Source: Sphingomonas echinoides ATCC 14820 (GTDB lineage: Bacteria > Pseudomonadota > Alphaproteobacteria > Sphingomonadales > Sphingomonadaceae). Taken from it: a stretch of 64,000 nt of DNA. The notes beneath the pieces are model-generated. The model was not told the origin of the DNA, searched no databases, and worked only from the letters and a program-made list of their open reading frames with translations. Shown piece after piece: positions 42,615 to 51,162 of this stretch. The DNA lies in contig NZ_JH584235.1 of NCBI RefSeq assembly GCF_000241465.1, forward strand, positions 892,118 through 956,117, written 5' to 3'. Numbering within the stretch: position 1 is the first letter of the stretch; each line of letters begins with the position of its first letter. The position numbers were made by a program, and so were the translations under genes.

Positions 42615-42791
42615 TCACACCGCTGGACGCGGCACGCGCTTGCCCTTGGTCCGGCTGGTCAAATGAAACGCACCGCAGCGATCGCAACGGTAGGGGCGCA
42701 ACACAAGGCCACTTGCCTGTGCCTGGGATAGCGCCGCCTGTTCACTCCCGAATCGCATTTTTCTGGCGCAGGTACTCAGCTTAGTGCGCAT
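42615..42791 (-). CDS. Small zinc-ribbon-like protein (58 aa)
   Basis: ATG 42791 encodes MRTKLSTCARKMRFGSEQAA and, at the C-terminal end, LRPYRCDRCGAFHLTSRTKG with KRVPRPAV. The pattern Cys-X2-Cys with His four residues later (CDRCGAFH), plus an N-terminal Cys and basic residues, resembles small phage- and chromosome-encoded zinc-ribbon proteins that share YRCxxCxxxHLTS. It may bind nucleic acid. It follows the phosphatase-like gene at 13 bp on the same strand. An ATG at residue 12 is an alternative start. Not a named family that I can cite. Confidence 0.72.
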   Translation of the reverse strand: MRTKLSTCARKMRFGSEQAALSQAQASGLVLRPYRCDRCGAFHLTSRTKGKRVPRPAV

Positions 42792-42804
42792 CTGTACCCA
42801 GAAA

Positions 42805-43305
42805 CTATCGTTTTAATACAGGCTGATAATCGCGCCCAGCATAACGATGCGGGGCCTCGACCAGCGCCTGCTCGCCGATGAAGTCGGCCCATACCCCACC
42901 CGGTTGCCAAACCGTGTCGAGCAGCGCGCGTGCCGCGCTGGCGTCGCCGCCGACGCGGTCGCGCTGATAGCGGTACAGGAACGCCGTCACGCGCGCGTTG
43001 ACGATGCAATGGACGTGGACGGGCGTGTCCGGCAGCGCGTCGAGCACAGCGCAGAACCGATCGAAATCGGCCTCGGTCGGGTGATCGAAATCGACCGGAA
43101 TGTGGATGTAGCGCATGCCCAGATCACTGACGGTCGCGGCCTCGTCAGGCAGCGCGCGCGGATGGCTATGCAGTCCGAGATTGATGATGTGGGTGACGCC
43201 CAGCGCTTGGATTTCCGCCAGTTGCGCGGCGCTCGGCTGGCCCGAGGTGGTGATACGCGCGTCGAAGCGGCGCCAGTTGAGGATCGTATCCGGGTCCGTC
43301 ATCAT
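42805..43305 (-). CDS. Protein tyrosine phosphatase-like protein with a shortened P-loop
   Basis: 166 residues. ITTSGQPSAAQLAEIQALGVTHIINL and IHIPVDFDHPTEADFDRFCAVLDALPDTPVHVHC match the cyanobacterial/proteobacterial PTP-like family. The loop reads HCIVNARVTAF: Cys100 and Arg105 are separated by four residues, not the five of the classical HCX5R loop. This CX4R variant recurs, as I recall, in the family, so catalysis is uncertain. It lies in a run with DUF423 (15 bp away) and the small zinc-ribbon gene. Double ATG at 43305/43302 with AGAGGGG upstream. Confidence 0.82.
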   Translation of the reverse strand: MMTDPDTILNWRRFDARITTSGQPSAAQLAEIQALGVTHIINLGLHSHPRALPDEAATVSDLGMRYIHIPVDFDHPTEADFDRFCAVLDALPDTPVHVHCIVNARVTAFLYRYQRDRVGGDASAARALLDTVWQPGGVWADFIGEQALVEAPHRYAGRDYQPVLKR

Positions 43306-43320
43306 GCCGCCCCTCTTGGC

Positions 43321-43653
43321 TCAACCTCGCGCGGCAGCCCATGCCAGCCACAACCACCCGGCAATCAACAACAAGCCCCCGATCGGCGTGATCGCGCCGA
43401 GCCAGCGGGGGGCCCCCAGCGCCATCAGATACAGCGTCGCGGCGAACAGCGCACCGCCGCTGAGGAACAGCCAGGCCGGTCCGCGCGCGTCCATGCGCCA
43501 TGCCACCAGCGCCACCACGGCGTGGATCAATTGGTAATGTGCGCCGGTCTTCAGCCATTCTGCGCCTTGTCCGCTAGCACCATGCGCCCCAAACGCCCCC
43601 GCGCCCACGGCGATTGCGCCCGAAAGCGCCGCGAACAGCCCAATCCAGTTCAT
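43321..43653 (-). CDS. DUF423 membrane protein (YgdD-like)
   Basis: 110 residues with four hydrophobic segments. FAALSGAIAVGAGAFGAHG, followed by WLKTGAHYQLIHAVVALV, is the DUF423 signature. Inner-membrane protein of unknown role. Its ATG overlaps the antiporter stop by 4 bp, so it is translationally coupled to it. Confidence 0.92.
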   Translation of the reverse strand: MNWIGLFAALSGAIAVGAGAFGAHGASGQGAEWLKTGAHYQLIHAVVALVAWRMDARGPAWLFLSGGALFAATLYLMALGAPRWLGAITPIGGLLLIAGWLWLAWAAARG

Positions 43654-45407
43654 CCCGCTTGCTCCTCGCTCAGCCCGGCGCGCTGATCCTGCGTGATCAT
43701 GATACCGCGCGCCGCGCGAATGTCGCCCGTCTCGGACTGCACGCGCAGCCGCTCCTTGTCGTTGCGGCGATAGGTTTCCTCGGTACGGTCGATCTCGGCC
43801 TGATCGACGCCGATGCTTTCCAGCGCCATGCGGCCCATCTTCACCGCCGATTCGAGCACTTCGCGCACCACGCCATCGACCGGGGAGCCCTTCAGCTTGA
43901 TCACCGCGCGGCGATCGAAGGCGCGCACATAGATCGACGCGTTGGGAAAGGCGTTGTGAACGCCGGTTACGAGATCGGGCGAAAGCTGGTCACCATCCAT
44001 GCAGAACAGGATCAACTCTGCCTCGCCCGCGCCCGCCTGACGCAGCAAGTCGAGCCGCGTGCCGTCACCATAATAGACCTTGGCCCCGAAATCGCTGGCG
44101 ACATCGATCATCTCGATATCGGTGTCGATCAGCGTCACCGGTACGCCCTGCGCGATCAGCATTTGCGCCACCGTCTGGCCGAAGCGGCCATAGCCGACGA
44201 TCAGCGCATTGGCACCATCGGCCTTAGGACCATCGCGCTCGCCCGCGACGATCGGCTCTTCGCGGATGCGCTGGGTGATCATCATCAGGAACGGCGTCGT
44301 CGCCATCGACAGCGTGACGATCGCGCCGAACAGGCTCGCCGCCTCGGGCGCGATTAGGAAGGCGCGCTGGGCTTGCGCGAACAGCACGAAACCGAACTCG
44401 CCGCCCTGGCTGAGCAACAGGCCGAGCGCGAGTGCTGCACGCCACTTCATCTTGAAGGCCATGCCGATGCCGAAGATGATCACCGCCTTGGTCGCGATCA
44501 GCGCCAGCGCCATGCCGATCACGAAGAAGGGCCGCTCGGCAATGGCGTGCAGATCGAGCATCATGCCGACCGCGAGGAAGAACAGGCCGAGCAGGATCGA
44601 GCGGAACGGCTCGACATCGGCTTCCAGCTCATGGCGATACGGGCTGTCCGCCAGCATCACGCCCGCGACGAACGCGCCCAGTGCCGTGGACAGGCCAAGC
44701 GCCTCCATGATCGCAGCCGCACCGATGACCGTGAACAAGGCGGCGAACACGAACATCTCGCGCTCCCCCAAATTGCCGATGATGCGGAAGAGCGGGCGCA
44801 GCAGGAAGCGCCCGGCCAGCACCAACCCGGCCACCGCCAGCACCGTCGACAGGAACAATTGCCAGCCCGGCGGTCCATGCGCATCCGCAGGATTGCGCGA
44901 CAACACCGTCACCAGCGTGATCAAGGGCACGATCGACAGATCCTGGAACAACAGGATCGAAAAGGCCCGTTCGCCAAAGGGCGTGCGCAAGCGACCGGCC
45001 GATTGCAGCATCGGCAGCACCTGCGCGGTCGAGGACAGCGCCAGCGGAAGGCCGAGCACCAAAGCCGCCGACCAGGAGAAATGCACCGCTGCGACAAGGC
45101 CGGTGACCGCCAGCCCGCACAACACCACCTGCAACAGCCCGAGCCCGAAGATCTCCTTCTTGAGCGCCCATAACCGCGACGGATTGAGCTCCAGCCCGAC
45201 GATGAACAGCAGCAGCGTGATGCCGAGTTCGGCGACGCCGATCTTGGATTCGGCATTGCCGACCAGATGCAGCACTTGCGGCCCGACGACCGCGCCCGCG
45301 ACGAGATAGCCGAGCGTCGCCCCCAGGCCGAAACGGCGGAAGATCAGGACGAAAACGAGCGCAAAGCCGCCGAGGATGACGCCATCGAGCAGCAGCGACT
45401 GGCTCAT
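43650..45407 (-). CDS. CPA2-family monovalent cation:proton antiporter (KefB/C-like)
   Basis: 585 residues. The N-terminal Na/H-exchanger domain (about residues 1-380) has 11-12 membrane segments, with LGYLVAGAVVGPQ, ELGITLLLFIVGLEL, LALSSTAQVLPML and GAFVAGVMLADSPYRHELEADVEPFRSILLGLFFLAVGMMLD. The cytoplasmic TrkA-N/RCK domain begins NALIVGYGRFGQTVAQML (Rossmann GxGxxG) and continues VTLIDTDIEMIDVASDFGAKVYYGDGTRLDLL. KefB/C export K+ during electrophile stress under glutathione control. It overlaps the Fe-S scaffold gene upstream and DUF423 downstream by 4 bp each. Confidence 0.93.
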   Translation of the reverse strand: MSQSLLLDGVILGGFALVFVLIFRRFGLGATLGYLVAGAVVGPQVLHLVGNAESKIGVAELGITLLLFIVGLELNPSRLWALKKEIFGLGLLQVVLCGLAVTGLVAAVHFSWSAALVLGLPLALSSTAQVLPMLQSAGRLRTPFGERAFSILLFQDLSIVPLITLVTVLSRNPADAHGPPGWQLFLSTVLAVAGLVLAGRFLLRPLFRIIGNLGEREMFVFAALFTVIGAAAIMEALGLSTALGAFVAGVMLADSPYRHELEADVEPFRSILLGLFFLAVGMMLDLHAIAERPFFVIGMALALIATKAVIIFGIGMAFKMKWRAALALGLLLSQGGEFGFVLFAQAQRAFLIAPEAASLFGAIVTLSMATTPFLMMITQRIREEPIVAGERDGPKADGANALIVGYGRFGQTVAQMLIAQGVPVTLIDTDIEMIDVASDFGAKVYYGDGTRLDLLRQAGAGEAELILFCMDGDQLSPDLVTGVHNAFPNASIYVRAFDRRAVIKLKGSPVDGVVREVLESAVKMGRMALESIGVDQAEIDRTEETYRRNDKERLRVQSETGDIRAARGIMITQDQRAGLSEEQAG

Positions 45408-45838
45408 GCGGGGGCCTTTGCGGCGGCAGCGGCGCTCGCTTCGGCAGCCGCCTCAAAAGCGAGCCGGATCGAGGCGTGGCGTGCGCTGTGCGGCAGCGCG
45501 GGCGTGAACAGTTCGAAGCCCGGCCAATCGGGCAAAGGCCCCTGCCCCGCCAGCCACGCGGCCAACGCATCGCGCGCCGCCGCAATCTCCGCCGCGGACT
45601 TGCCGATGACCGCCGCGCCCATCAGCGACGACGAGGCTTGACCGAGCGCACAGGCGCGCACCAGCAGGCCGAGGTCGGACACGCGCCCCTCGGCGTCGAC
45701 ATTGATATCGACCGTCACGCGGCTGCCGCAGATCGGCGAGCGTTTTTCCGAGGTGGCCATCGGATCGGGCAAGCGGTGATGATGCGGAATGGTGGCGGCG
45801 AGCCGCAGGATTTCGGTATTGTAGAGCGGCGCGTTCAT
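45404..45838 (-). CDS. IscU/SufU-like Fe-S scaffold family protein, third cysteine missing
   Basis: 144 residues from ATG 45838. Two of the scaffold cysteines are present: C37 in SEKRSPICGSRVTVDI and C63 in VRACALGQASSS. The region expected to hold the third (about residues 117-125, PHSARHASIRLAFEAA) has none. MNAPLYNTEILRLAATIPHHHRL is the IscU-type N-terminus. It may be an Fe-S carrier rather than an assembly platform. Its stop overlaps the antiporter start by 4 bp. The tail is Ala-rich. Confidence 0.83.
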   Translation of the reverse strand: MNAPLYNTEILRLAATIPHHHRLPDPMATSEKRSPICGSRVTVDINVDAEGRVSDLGLLVRACALGQASSSLMGAAVIGKSAAEIAAARDALAAWLAGQGPLPDWPGFELFTPALPHSARHASIRLAFEAAAEASAAAAAKAPA

Positions 45839-45928
45839 GCAGCGGATGTAGGGCATGCCGGGGGATTCGTCACCCCGCCGAAGGTATGTTCTCCTCGTTC
45901 CCGTTCGACGACGGGCGGGGAAAAGCGC

Positions 45929-46486
45929 TTACTCGGCCGTATGGTCCGCCTCGGCGACGTTCGCGCCATGCCCGAACACGGGTTCACCCTTGCGGCGGCG
46001 ATCGACGAAATCGGCGATGCTGGCGCTGGTGCTGTTGAGCAAGGGATAGACCTTGGCCGAGGTCAGCCATTCCGGGCGATGCGCCGGGCCGCCGCTGACG
46101 GTATCGGTCATCAGCACCACCAGTAGGAAAGCGAGGCTGGCGAGGATCAGGCCCTTGAGCGCGCCAAAGCCGAAGCCAAGCGCGCGATCGACCGGCCCCA
46201 GCACCGAATCGCGCGTGCGGGCGCCGATCGCCCGCGCGACCATGCGCCCGCCATAATAGGTACCCCCGGCCAGAATCGCGAAGGCCAGCACCGCCGCGCC
46301 GGTGGTGGTGCCGACCACCCCGGTCAGCGCATGCGTCAGCGGCACATGGAACAGCTTGATCGCAAACACGATTCCGACCCAGGCGAACAGCGACAGCACT
46401 TCGGTGACGAAGCCGCGCGTGATGCCAAGCGTGGCGGCCCCGCCAACGGCGAGCAGGACCAGAATATCAAGGGCGGTAAGATGCAT
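45929..46486 (-). CDS. cvpA: CvpA-family membrane protein
   Basis: 185 residues with four membrane segments: LDILVLLAVGGAATLGITRGFVTEVLSLFAWVG, then a second helix, a third (AAVLAFAILAGGTYYGG) and GALKGLILASLAFLLVVL, with the conserved GxxRGFxxEVLSL. RDSVLGPVDRALGFGFGALKG is also CvpA-typical. In E. coli it is needed for colicin V production and envelope stress tolerance. It leads the minus-strand run toward the Fe-S scaffold gene, 90 bp away. Confidence 0.92.
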   Translation of the reverse strand: MHLTALDILVLLAVGGAATLGITRGFVTEVLSLFAWVGIVFAIKLFHVPLTHALTGVVGTTTGAAVLAFAILAGGTYYGGRMVARAIGARTRDSVLGPVDRALGFGFGALKGLILASLAFLLVVLMTDTVSGGPAHRPEWLTSAKVYPLLNSTSASIADFVDRRRKGEPVFGHGANVAEADHTAE

Positions 46487-46579
46487 GGCGCGCGTCTTAC
46501 AAGGGTGGGACGGTGGAAGTCGAGTGGGTGCGGGGATGCGGCGGGGTTTGTGGGGGTTGGAGAGTGCTTTCCCTTAACC

Positions 46580-46676
46580 CGTTCGTTTCGAGCGTAGTCG
46601 AGAAACAGCCGCAAGCGCTGTGCCAGGTTTCTCGACCACGCTCGAAACGAACGGACAGGGAGTTACGGACAGGGAG
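46580..46676. repeat. Long near-perfect inverted repeat and adjacent 12-bp direct repeat
   Basis: 27-bp arms at 46580-46606 and 46627-46653 (core CGTTCGTTTCGAGCG ... TCGAGAAAC) differ at one base and enclose a 20-nt loop. ACGGACAGGGAG then occurs twice (46651-46662 and 46665-46676). This is a dispersed sphingomonad-type palindrome in the 253-bp gap between radA and cvpA. It may also stop transcription. No gene is seen there. Confidence 0.85.
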
Positions 46677-46739
46677 ACGATGGACCAAGAGTCATCACCC
46701 TCCACGAGTGGAAGGTTTGTGGGAGGGTGCAACGCCCCC

Positions 46740-48110
46740 TCACCGCCCCAGCATATGCTCGACAAAGCTCGCCAGCGTGCCGAAGCCGCTCAGCTTCAAC
46801 CCGCTCTTGTCGTCGGTTACCGCCGCGGGCAGCAGCGCCCTTTCGAACCCAAGCTTGCCCGCCTCCTTCAAGCGCAGCGGGCCATGCGCGACCGGGCGGA
46901 TTTCGCCGGACAGGGCCAGTTCGCCGAACACCACCGCATCGGCGGGCACCGGGCGTTCCGACAGCGCGGAGATGAGCGCTGCCGCGACCGCAAGATCGGC
47001 GGCCGGGTCCTGCACGCGGTAGCCGCCTGCAATGTTGAGATAGACTTCGCTCGACGAGAAACTGAGCCCGCAGCGGGCCTCCAGCACCGCCAGCACCATG
47101 GCGAGACGCCCGCTGTCCCAACCGACCACCGCCCGCCTGGGCGTCGCTCCGCTCGCCAAGCGCACGACCAGCGCCTGAATTTCGACCAACACCGGCCGCG
47201 TGCCCTCCAGCGCCGGGAACACCGTGGTTCCGGTCATGCCTTCCTCGCGCTGCGTCAGGAACAAGGCGCTGGGGTTGGACACTTCGGCCAAGCCTTCCGC
47301 CACCATCGCGAACACCCCGATCTCGTCGGTGCCGCCAAAGCGGTTCTTGATCGCGCGAAGAATCCGATATTGGTGGCTGCGCTCGCCTTCAAAGCTCAGC
47401 ACGGTATCGACCATATGTTCGAGCACGCGCGGGCCGGCGATGCTGCCATCCTTGGTGACGTGGCCGACCAGCACCACGGCGGTGCCGCGTTCCTTGGCGA
47501 AGCGGATCAGTTCCTGCGCCGAAGCGCGCACCTGGCTGACGGTGCCGGGCGCCCCTTCGATCAAATCGCTGTGCATCGTCTGAATCGAGTCGATCACCAG
47601 CAAGGCGGGGGGCGTTGCCTGGCCGAGCGTGGTGAGAATATCGCGCGTCGAGGACGCCGCCGCCAGCATCACCGGCGCATGGCCGAGGCCCAGCCGCCGC
47701 GCGCGCAAGCGCACCTGATCGGCGGCTTCCTCACCCGAGACATACGCCACCGGCAGCCCGGCCAGCGCCATCTTCGCCGCCGCCTGCAGCAGCAGCGTCG
47801 ATTTGCCAATGCCGGGATCGCCGCCGATCAGCGTCGCCGATCCTTCGACGAAGCCGCCGCCGAGCGCGCGGTCGAGCTCGGCAATGCCGGTGGCGAGCCG
47901 GTCGGGCAGCGTGATCTCGGCATCGAGGCTGACGAGCTGAAACGCGCGCCCGCCACCTTGCAGATTATGCTTGGCCTGGAACGGCGTGACGGTGGCAGGC
48001 GCTTCCTCGACCAGCGTGTTCCATTCCCCGCAATCGGCGCATTGCCCCTGCCAGCGGTGCGACACCGATCCACAGGACTGACAGACATAGCGCTTCTGGG
48101 GTTTTGCCAT
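46740..48110 (-). CDS. radA: DNA repair protein RadA
   Basis: 456 residues from ATG 48110. The N-terminal zinc finger has C10, C13, C24 and C27 (YVCQSCGSVSHRWQGQCADC). RecA-like ATPase: Walker A GGDPGIGKST (97-106), Walker B ALLVIDSIQTM, RadA motif KNRFGGTDEIG and the C-terminal Lon-like domain with GDLAVAAALIS-type sequence (DPAADLAVAAALISAL). It promotes branch migration of recombination intermediates. It is divergent from the NlpC-like gene. Confidence 0.96.
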   Translation of the reverse strand: MAKPQKRYVCQSCGSVSHRWQGQCADCGEWNTLVEEAPATVTPFQAKHNLQGGGRAFQLVSLDAEITLPDRLATGIAELDRALGGGFVEGSATLIGGDPGIGKSTLLLQAAAKMALAGLPVAYVSGEEAADQVRLRARRLGLGHAPVMLAAASSTRDILTTLGQATPPALLVIDSIQTMHSDLIEGAPGTVSQVRASAQELIRFAKERGTAVVLVGHVTKDGSIAGPRVLEHMVDTVLSFEGERSHQYRILRAIKNRFGGTDEIGVFAMVAEGLAEVSNPSALFLTQREEGMTGTTVFPALEGTRPVLVEIQALVVRLASGATPRRAVVGWDSGRLAMVLAVLEARCGLSFSSSEVYLNIAGGYRVQDPAADLAVAAALISALSERPVPADAVVFGELALSGEIRPVAHGPLRLKEAGKLGFERALLPAAVTDDKSGLKLSGFGTLASFVEHMLGR

Positions 48111-48283
48111 GCGCTGCGATGTAGCAACATCGGAACGAGAGGGGAACAAATTTCAGTGGAGCCGTGACGTTCGCGCGCCCGGCGCACGCACTTTTCACGC
48201 AATTGGGACGCCGCCTTGTTAGCGGGCGGGTCGCGGGGTCTGACCTTCGAGCACGACCCGCGCGGGGACCAGGGGGAAGCACC

Positions 48284-48832
48284 ATGGATTCAGCAACGGC
48301 GATTACACGCGCACGCAGCGGGCTTGGCAAGAAGACCGAATATAAGAGCCCAGGGGTGATGCCGTCCTTTGCGGCCGCGACAATTCCTCCCAATGGCAAG
48401 CTCGATTGCAGTGGCTTTGTCTACTGGAGCATCCGCTTCCCATCGGTTCCGCCGCAATCGCGCATCGTCAACCACCCGCTCTACAAGAAGATCAACGGCG
48501 GTTGGTTCGAGACCACCGCGATCCACGCCGATGGCCTATCCCCAACGGGGTATTTTCATGCTTTGGCCGAACCGGTCGTCGGCAGCTTTTTGGTCTATCC
48601 CGATTATACCGGCACCGATGGCCGGACGCATGATGGCCATATCGGCATCGTGACCGCGCTGGATATGGCCCAGCATGGTATCGCGCGGGTGAAGGCGATC
48701 ATTCACTGCTCGCTCGGCGGATGGCACCAGCACGGCGACGCGGTCCAGGAGACCGCGCCCGCACCGTGGCTCGCCCACAGCAACGCAATTGCCGTGTGGT
48801 ATGAAGGCTTTTCGGACGCGCCGCCGACCTGA
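48284..48832 (+). CDS. NlpC/P60 (CHAP)-like cysteine peptidase without a signal peptide
   Basis: 182 residues from ATG 48284 (AGGGGGAAG upstream). The nucleophile region GKLDCSGFVYWSI (Cys42) and HDGHIGIVTAL (His119), with His141 in IIHCSLGGW, match the NlpC/P60 Cys-His-polar triad. No export signal or membrane segment is present, unlike wall hydrolases, so it may act in the cytoplasm, be exported by another route, or be derived from a phage lysin. It ends directly against the convergent glutathione transferase gene. Confidence 0.78.
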   Translation: MDSATAITRARSGLGKKTEYKSPGVMPSFAAATIPPNGKLDCSGFVYWSIRFPSVPPQSRIVNHPLYKKINGGWFETTAIHADGLSPTGYFHALAEPVVGSFLVYPDYTGTDGRTHDGHIGIVTALDMAQHGIARVKAIIHCSLGGWHQHGDAVQETAPAPWLAHSNAIAVWYEGFSDAPPT

Positions 48833-49537
48833 CTATCCCCGCGCCGGGATCGCCAGACCGCGCTGCACCGCTGGCCGTGCGAGGCCGCGTTCGAGCCATG
48901 CCTTTACGTGCTTGAACTGGTCGAAACCGACCAGCTCGCCCGCGCCGTAAAAGCCGACCAGACCGTTCACCCAGCCGAGCATCGAGATATCGGCGATGGT
49001 GTAGTCCTCGCCCAGGAACCAGCTCTTGCCCGCGAGCACGCCGTCCATCACGCCGAGGATGCGCTTGGCTTCGGCGACATAACGGTCGCGCGGGCGCTTA
49101 TCCTCAAAGTCCTTGCCCGCGAACTTCACGAAAAAGCCGACCTGGCCAAACATCGGGCCGACCCCGCCCATCTGGAACATCACCCACTGGATCGCGTGCC
49201 AGCGCGCGGCGGGATCGCTGGGCAGGAACTTGCCGGTCTTTTCGGCGAGATAGAGCAGGATCGCGCCTGATTCGAACAAAGCGAGCGGTTTGCCGCCGGG
49301 TCCATCAGGATCGAGGATCGCGGGGATCTTGCCATTGGGGTTGAGCGATTCGAAGGCGGGGCTGTGCTGATCGTCCTTGGCGAAATCGACCAAATGCGGC
49401 TCGTACGGCAGCCCCGTCTCTTCCAGCATGATCGACACTTTCACACCATTGGGCGTGGGCAGCGAATAGAGTTGCAGCCGGTCCGGATGGGCGGCGGGCC
49501 AGCGTTGTGTGATCGCAAAGGCGGAAAGGTCGGTCAT
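48833..49537 (-). CDS. Glutathione S-transferase, Nu-class (YfcG/YghU-like)
   Basis: 234 residues from ATG 49537. N-terminal thioredoxin-like domain: RLQLYSLPTPNGVKVSIMLEETGLPYEPHLVDF, FESLNPNGKIPAILDPDG and the glutathione gamma-glutamyl site LFESGAILLYLAEK. The C-terminal helical domain has HAIQWVMFQMGGVGPMFGQ and YTIADISMLGWVNGL. The TPNG...N motif is typical of disulfide-reducing Nu-class enzymes. It is cytoplasmic, with a probable role in thiol stress. Divergent from the GT4 gene. Confidence 0.92.
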   Translation of the reverse strand: MTDLSAFAITQRWPAAHPDRLQLYSLPTPNGVKVSIMLEETGLPYEPHLVDFAKDDQHSPAFESLNPNGKIPAILDPDGPGGKPLALFESGAILLYLAEKTGKFLPSDPAARWHAIQWVMFQMGGVGPMFGQVGFFVKFAGKDFEDKRPRDRYVAEAKRILGVMDGVLAGKSWFLGEDYTIADISMLGWVNGLVGFYGAGELVGFDQFKHVKAWLERGLARPAVQRGLAIPARG

Positions 49538-49603
49538 CGGCGCAAAAACTCCTTTGACGCGAGAGATAGTCATCCGGCGATAGCTTCGCTATGGCCCGGC
49601 ACG

Positions 49604-50752
49604 ATGGAAGCGTCCGATCTCCGCGTAGCCCTGTTCAGCGGCAATTATAACTATACCCGTGATGGTGCCAACCAGACCCTCAACCTCTTGGTCGGCTATC
49701 TGCTTAGTCGCGGCGTGAAGGTGCGAATCTATGCACCGACGAGCCGCACCCCAGCATTCCCGCCGACTGGCGACCTGGTCAGCGCGCCATCGATCAAGAT
49801 CCCGCTGCGCGGCGAATACAAGCTGACGCGCGGCATGGGCAATCGCGTGCGGCGCGATCTCGATGCGTTCGCGCCCAACATGATCCACGTTTCGGCACCG
49901 GACCGCCTGGGGCACAAGGCGCTCAATTATGCCGAAAAGCATAACATCGCCCGGGTCGCTTCGTACCATACGCGGTTCGAGACCTATATGAGCTATTACG
50001 GCCTGGGGTTTCTGGTGCCGCCGATGATCGGCATTCAAAAGCGCTTCTACAGCCGCGTCGATGAAGTGCTCGCACCCAGCCAGGTGATGGGCGAGATTTT
50101 GCGCGAATGGGGAGTGCCCACCCCGGTGACGCGCTGGTCGCGCGGGGTGAACCACGATCGCTTCAACCCCGCCCAGCGCGACCTCGCCTGGCGGCGCGGC
50201 CTCGGCATCGGCGATGACGAAGTTGCGGTCGGCTTTCTGGGGCGCCTGGTCAAAGAAAAGGGGCTGGACGTCTTCGCCGCAGCCCTCCGCACGCTCAAGG
50301 CGCGCGGCGTCAAGCACAAGACGCTGGTGATTGGCGAAGGCCCGGCACGCGACTGGTTCGCGCAGGAAGTGCCCGATGCGGTGTTCGCCGGCTATCTGAC
50401 CGGCGATGATCTGGGCAAGGCGGTCGCGTCGATGGACGTGTTTTTCAATCCCAGCGTGACCGAGACCTTCGGCAATGTGACGCTCGAGGCGATGGCTGCG
50501 GGCGTACCCGTCGTCGCCGCGCGCGCCAGTGGCGCCGTCGGCCTGATCGCCGACGGCGTGACCGGGTTGATCGTGCCGCCGACGGACATCGAAGGCTATG
50601 CCGACGCCCTGCAGCGCTTCTGCGAAGACCATGGCTTTCGCAGCACCGCCGGGGCCGCCGGTCATGCCGAAGCCGCGACCTATCAATGGGAACGCATCAA
50701 CCAGACGGTGCTCGACACCTATTTGAAGGTGCTCGCCCGCCGCGCCGCATGA
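49604..50752 (+). CDS. GT4-family glycosyltransferase (probable glycolipid mannosyl/glucosyltransferase)
   Basis: 382 residues, GT-B fold. N-terminal acceptor domain: RVALFSGNYNYTRDGANQTLNLLVGYLL, KIPLRGEYKLT and IARVASYHTRFETYMSYYGL. C-terminal donor domain: VGFLGRLVKEKGLDVFAAALRTL, LVIGEGPARDW, FAGYLTGDDLGKAVASMDVFFNPSVTETFGNVTLEAMAAGVPVVA, with the GT4 EX7E pattern. It is similar to MgtA/SqdX-like glycolipid transferases; in sphingomonads a glycolipid substrate is plausible but unproven. The Shine-Dalgarno at 49604 is weak. Confidence 0.88.
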   Translation: MEASDLRVALFSGNYNYTRDGANQTLNLLVGYLLSRGVKVRIYAPTSRTPAFPPTGDLVSAPSIKIPLRGEYKLTRGMGNRVRRDLDAFAPNMIHVSAPDRLGHKALNYAEKHNIARVASYHTRFETYMSYYGLGFLVPPMIGIQKRFYSRVDEVLAPSQVMGEILREWGVPTPVTRWSRGVNHDRFNPAQRDLAWRRGLGIGDDEVAVGFLGRLVKEKGLDVFAAALRTLKARGVKHKTLVIGEGPARDWFAQEVPDAVFAGYLTGDDLGKAVASMDVFFNPSVTETFGNVTLEAMAAGVPVVAARASGAVGLIADGVTGLIVPPTDIEGYADALQRFCEDHGFRSTAGAAGHAEAATYQWERINQTVLDTYLKVLARRAA

Positions 50753-50761
50753 CGCGCGCGT

Positions 50762-51076
50762 TCAGTGCCACTCATAAGCGAGCGGTGCCTCGCGAAAGGC
50801 GAAGCGATCGACATGGCGCGCGACCGCGCCTTGCAACGCTTCGAGCTGTTCGACGGCGCTAGCCTCGATCCGAACCAATAGAGCATCGGGTTCGGCATCG
50901 AAGGTGACGGTAGCATCGCCCGGGAAATTGGCCCCGCGCGCATCCTTTGGGAACACGATCGTACCGTGCTCCGGGGTGAAGACCACCGCCAGATTGTGCT
51001 CCCAATGCTTGCAGGTCTGCTGAAGGTACTTGCTCGCATGCGCGGTCGGCACGCGTGCGGTTGTGCTCAGGGTCAT
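50762..51076 (-). CDS. DUF2218 protein
   Basis: 104 residues from ATG 51076 (GGAGACG upstream). HASKYLQQTCKHWEHN and EHGTIVFPKDARGANFPGDATVTFDAEPDALLVRIEA fit DUF2218, a small domain often next to or fused with siderophore-interacting ferric reductases. Cytoplasmic, function not established. It follows the YqjI-like PadR gene on the same strand (86-bp gap), so it is probably its regulated target. Confidence 0.88.
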   Translation of the reverse strand: MTLSTTARVPTAHASKYLQQTCKHWEHNLAVVFTPEHGTIVFPKDARGANFPGDATVTFDAEPDALLVRIEASAVEQLEALQGAVARHVDRFAFREAPLAYEWH

Positions 51077-51162
51077 ATCACGTCTCCGAAGGGGAGGTTC
51101 AGCCCCTGCCGCAGCCGCGGCATTTGCGAGGCGACGGCGGAGGAGCTGAAGCCGGGTCATGC

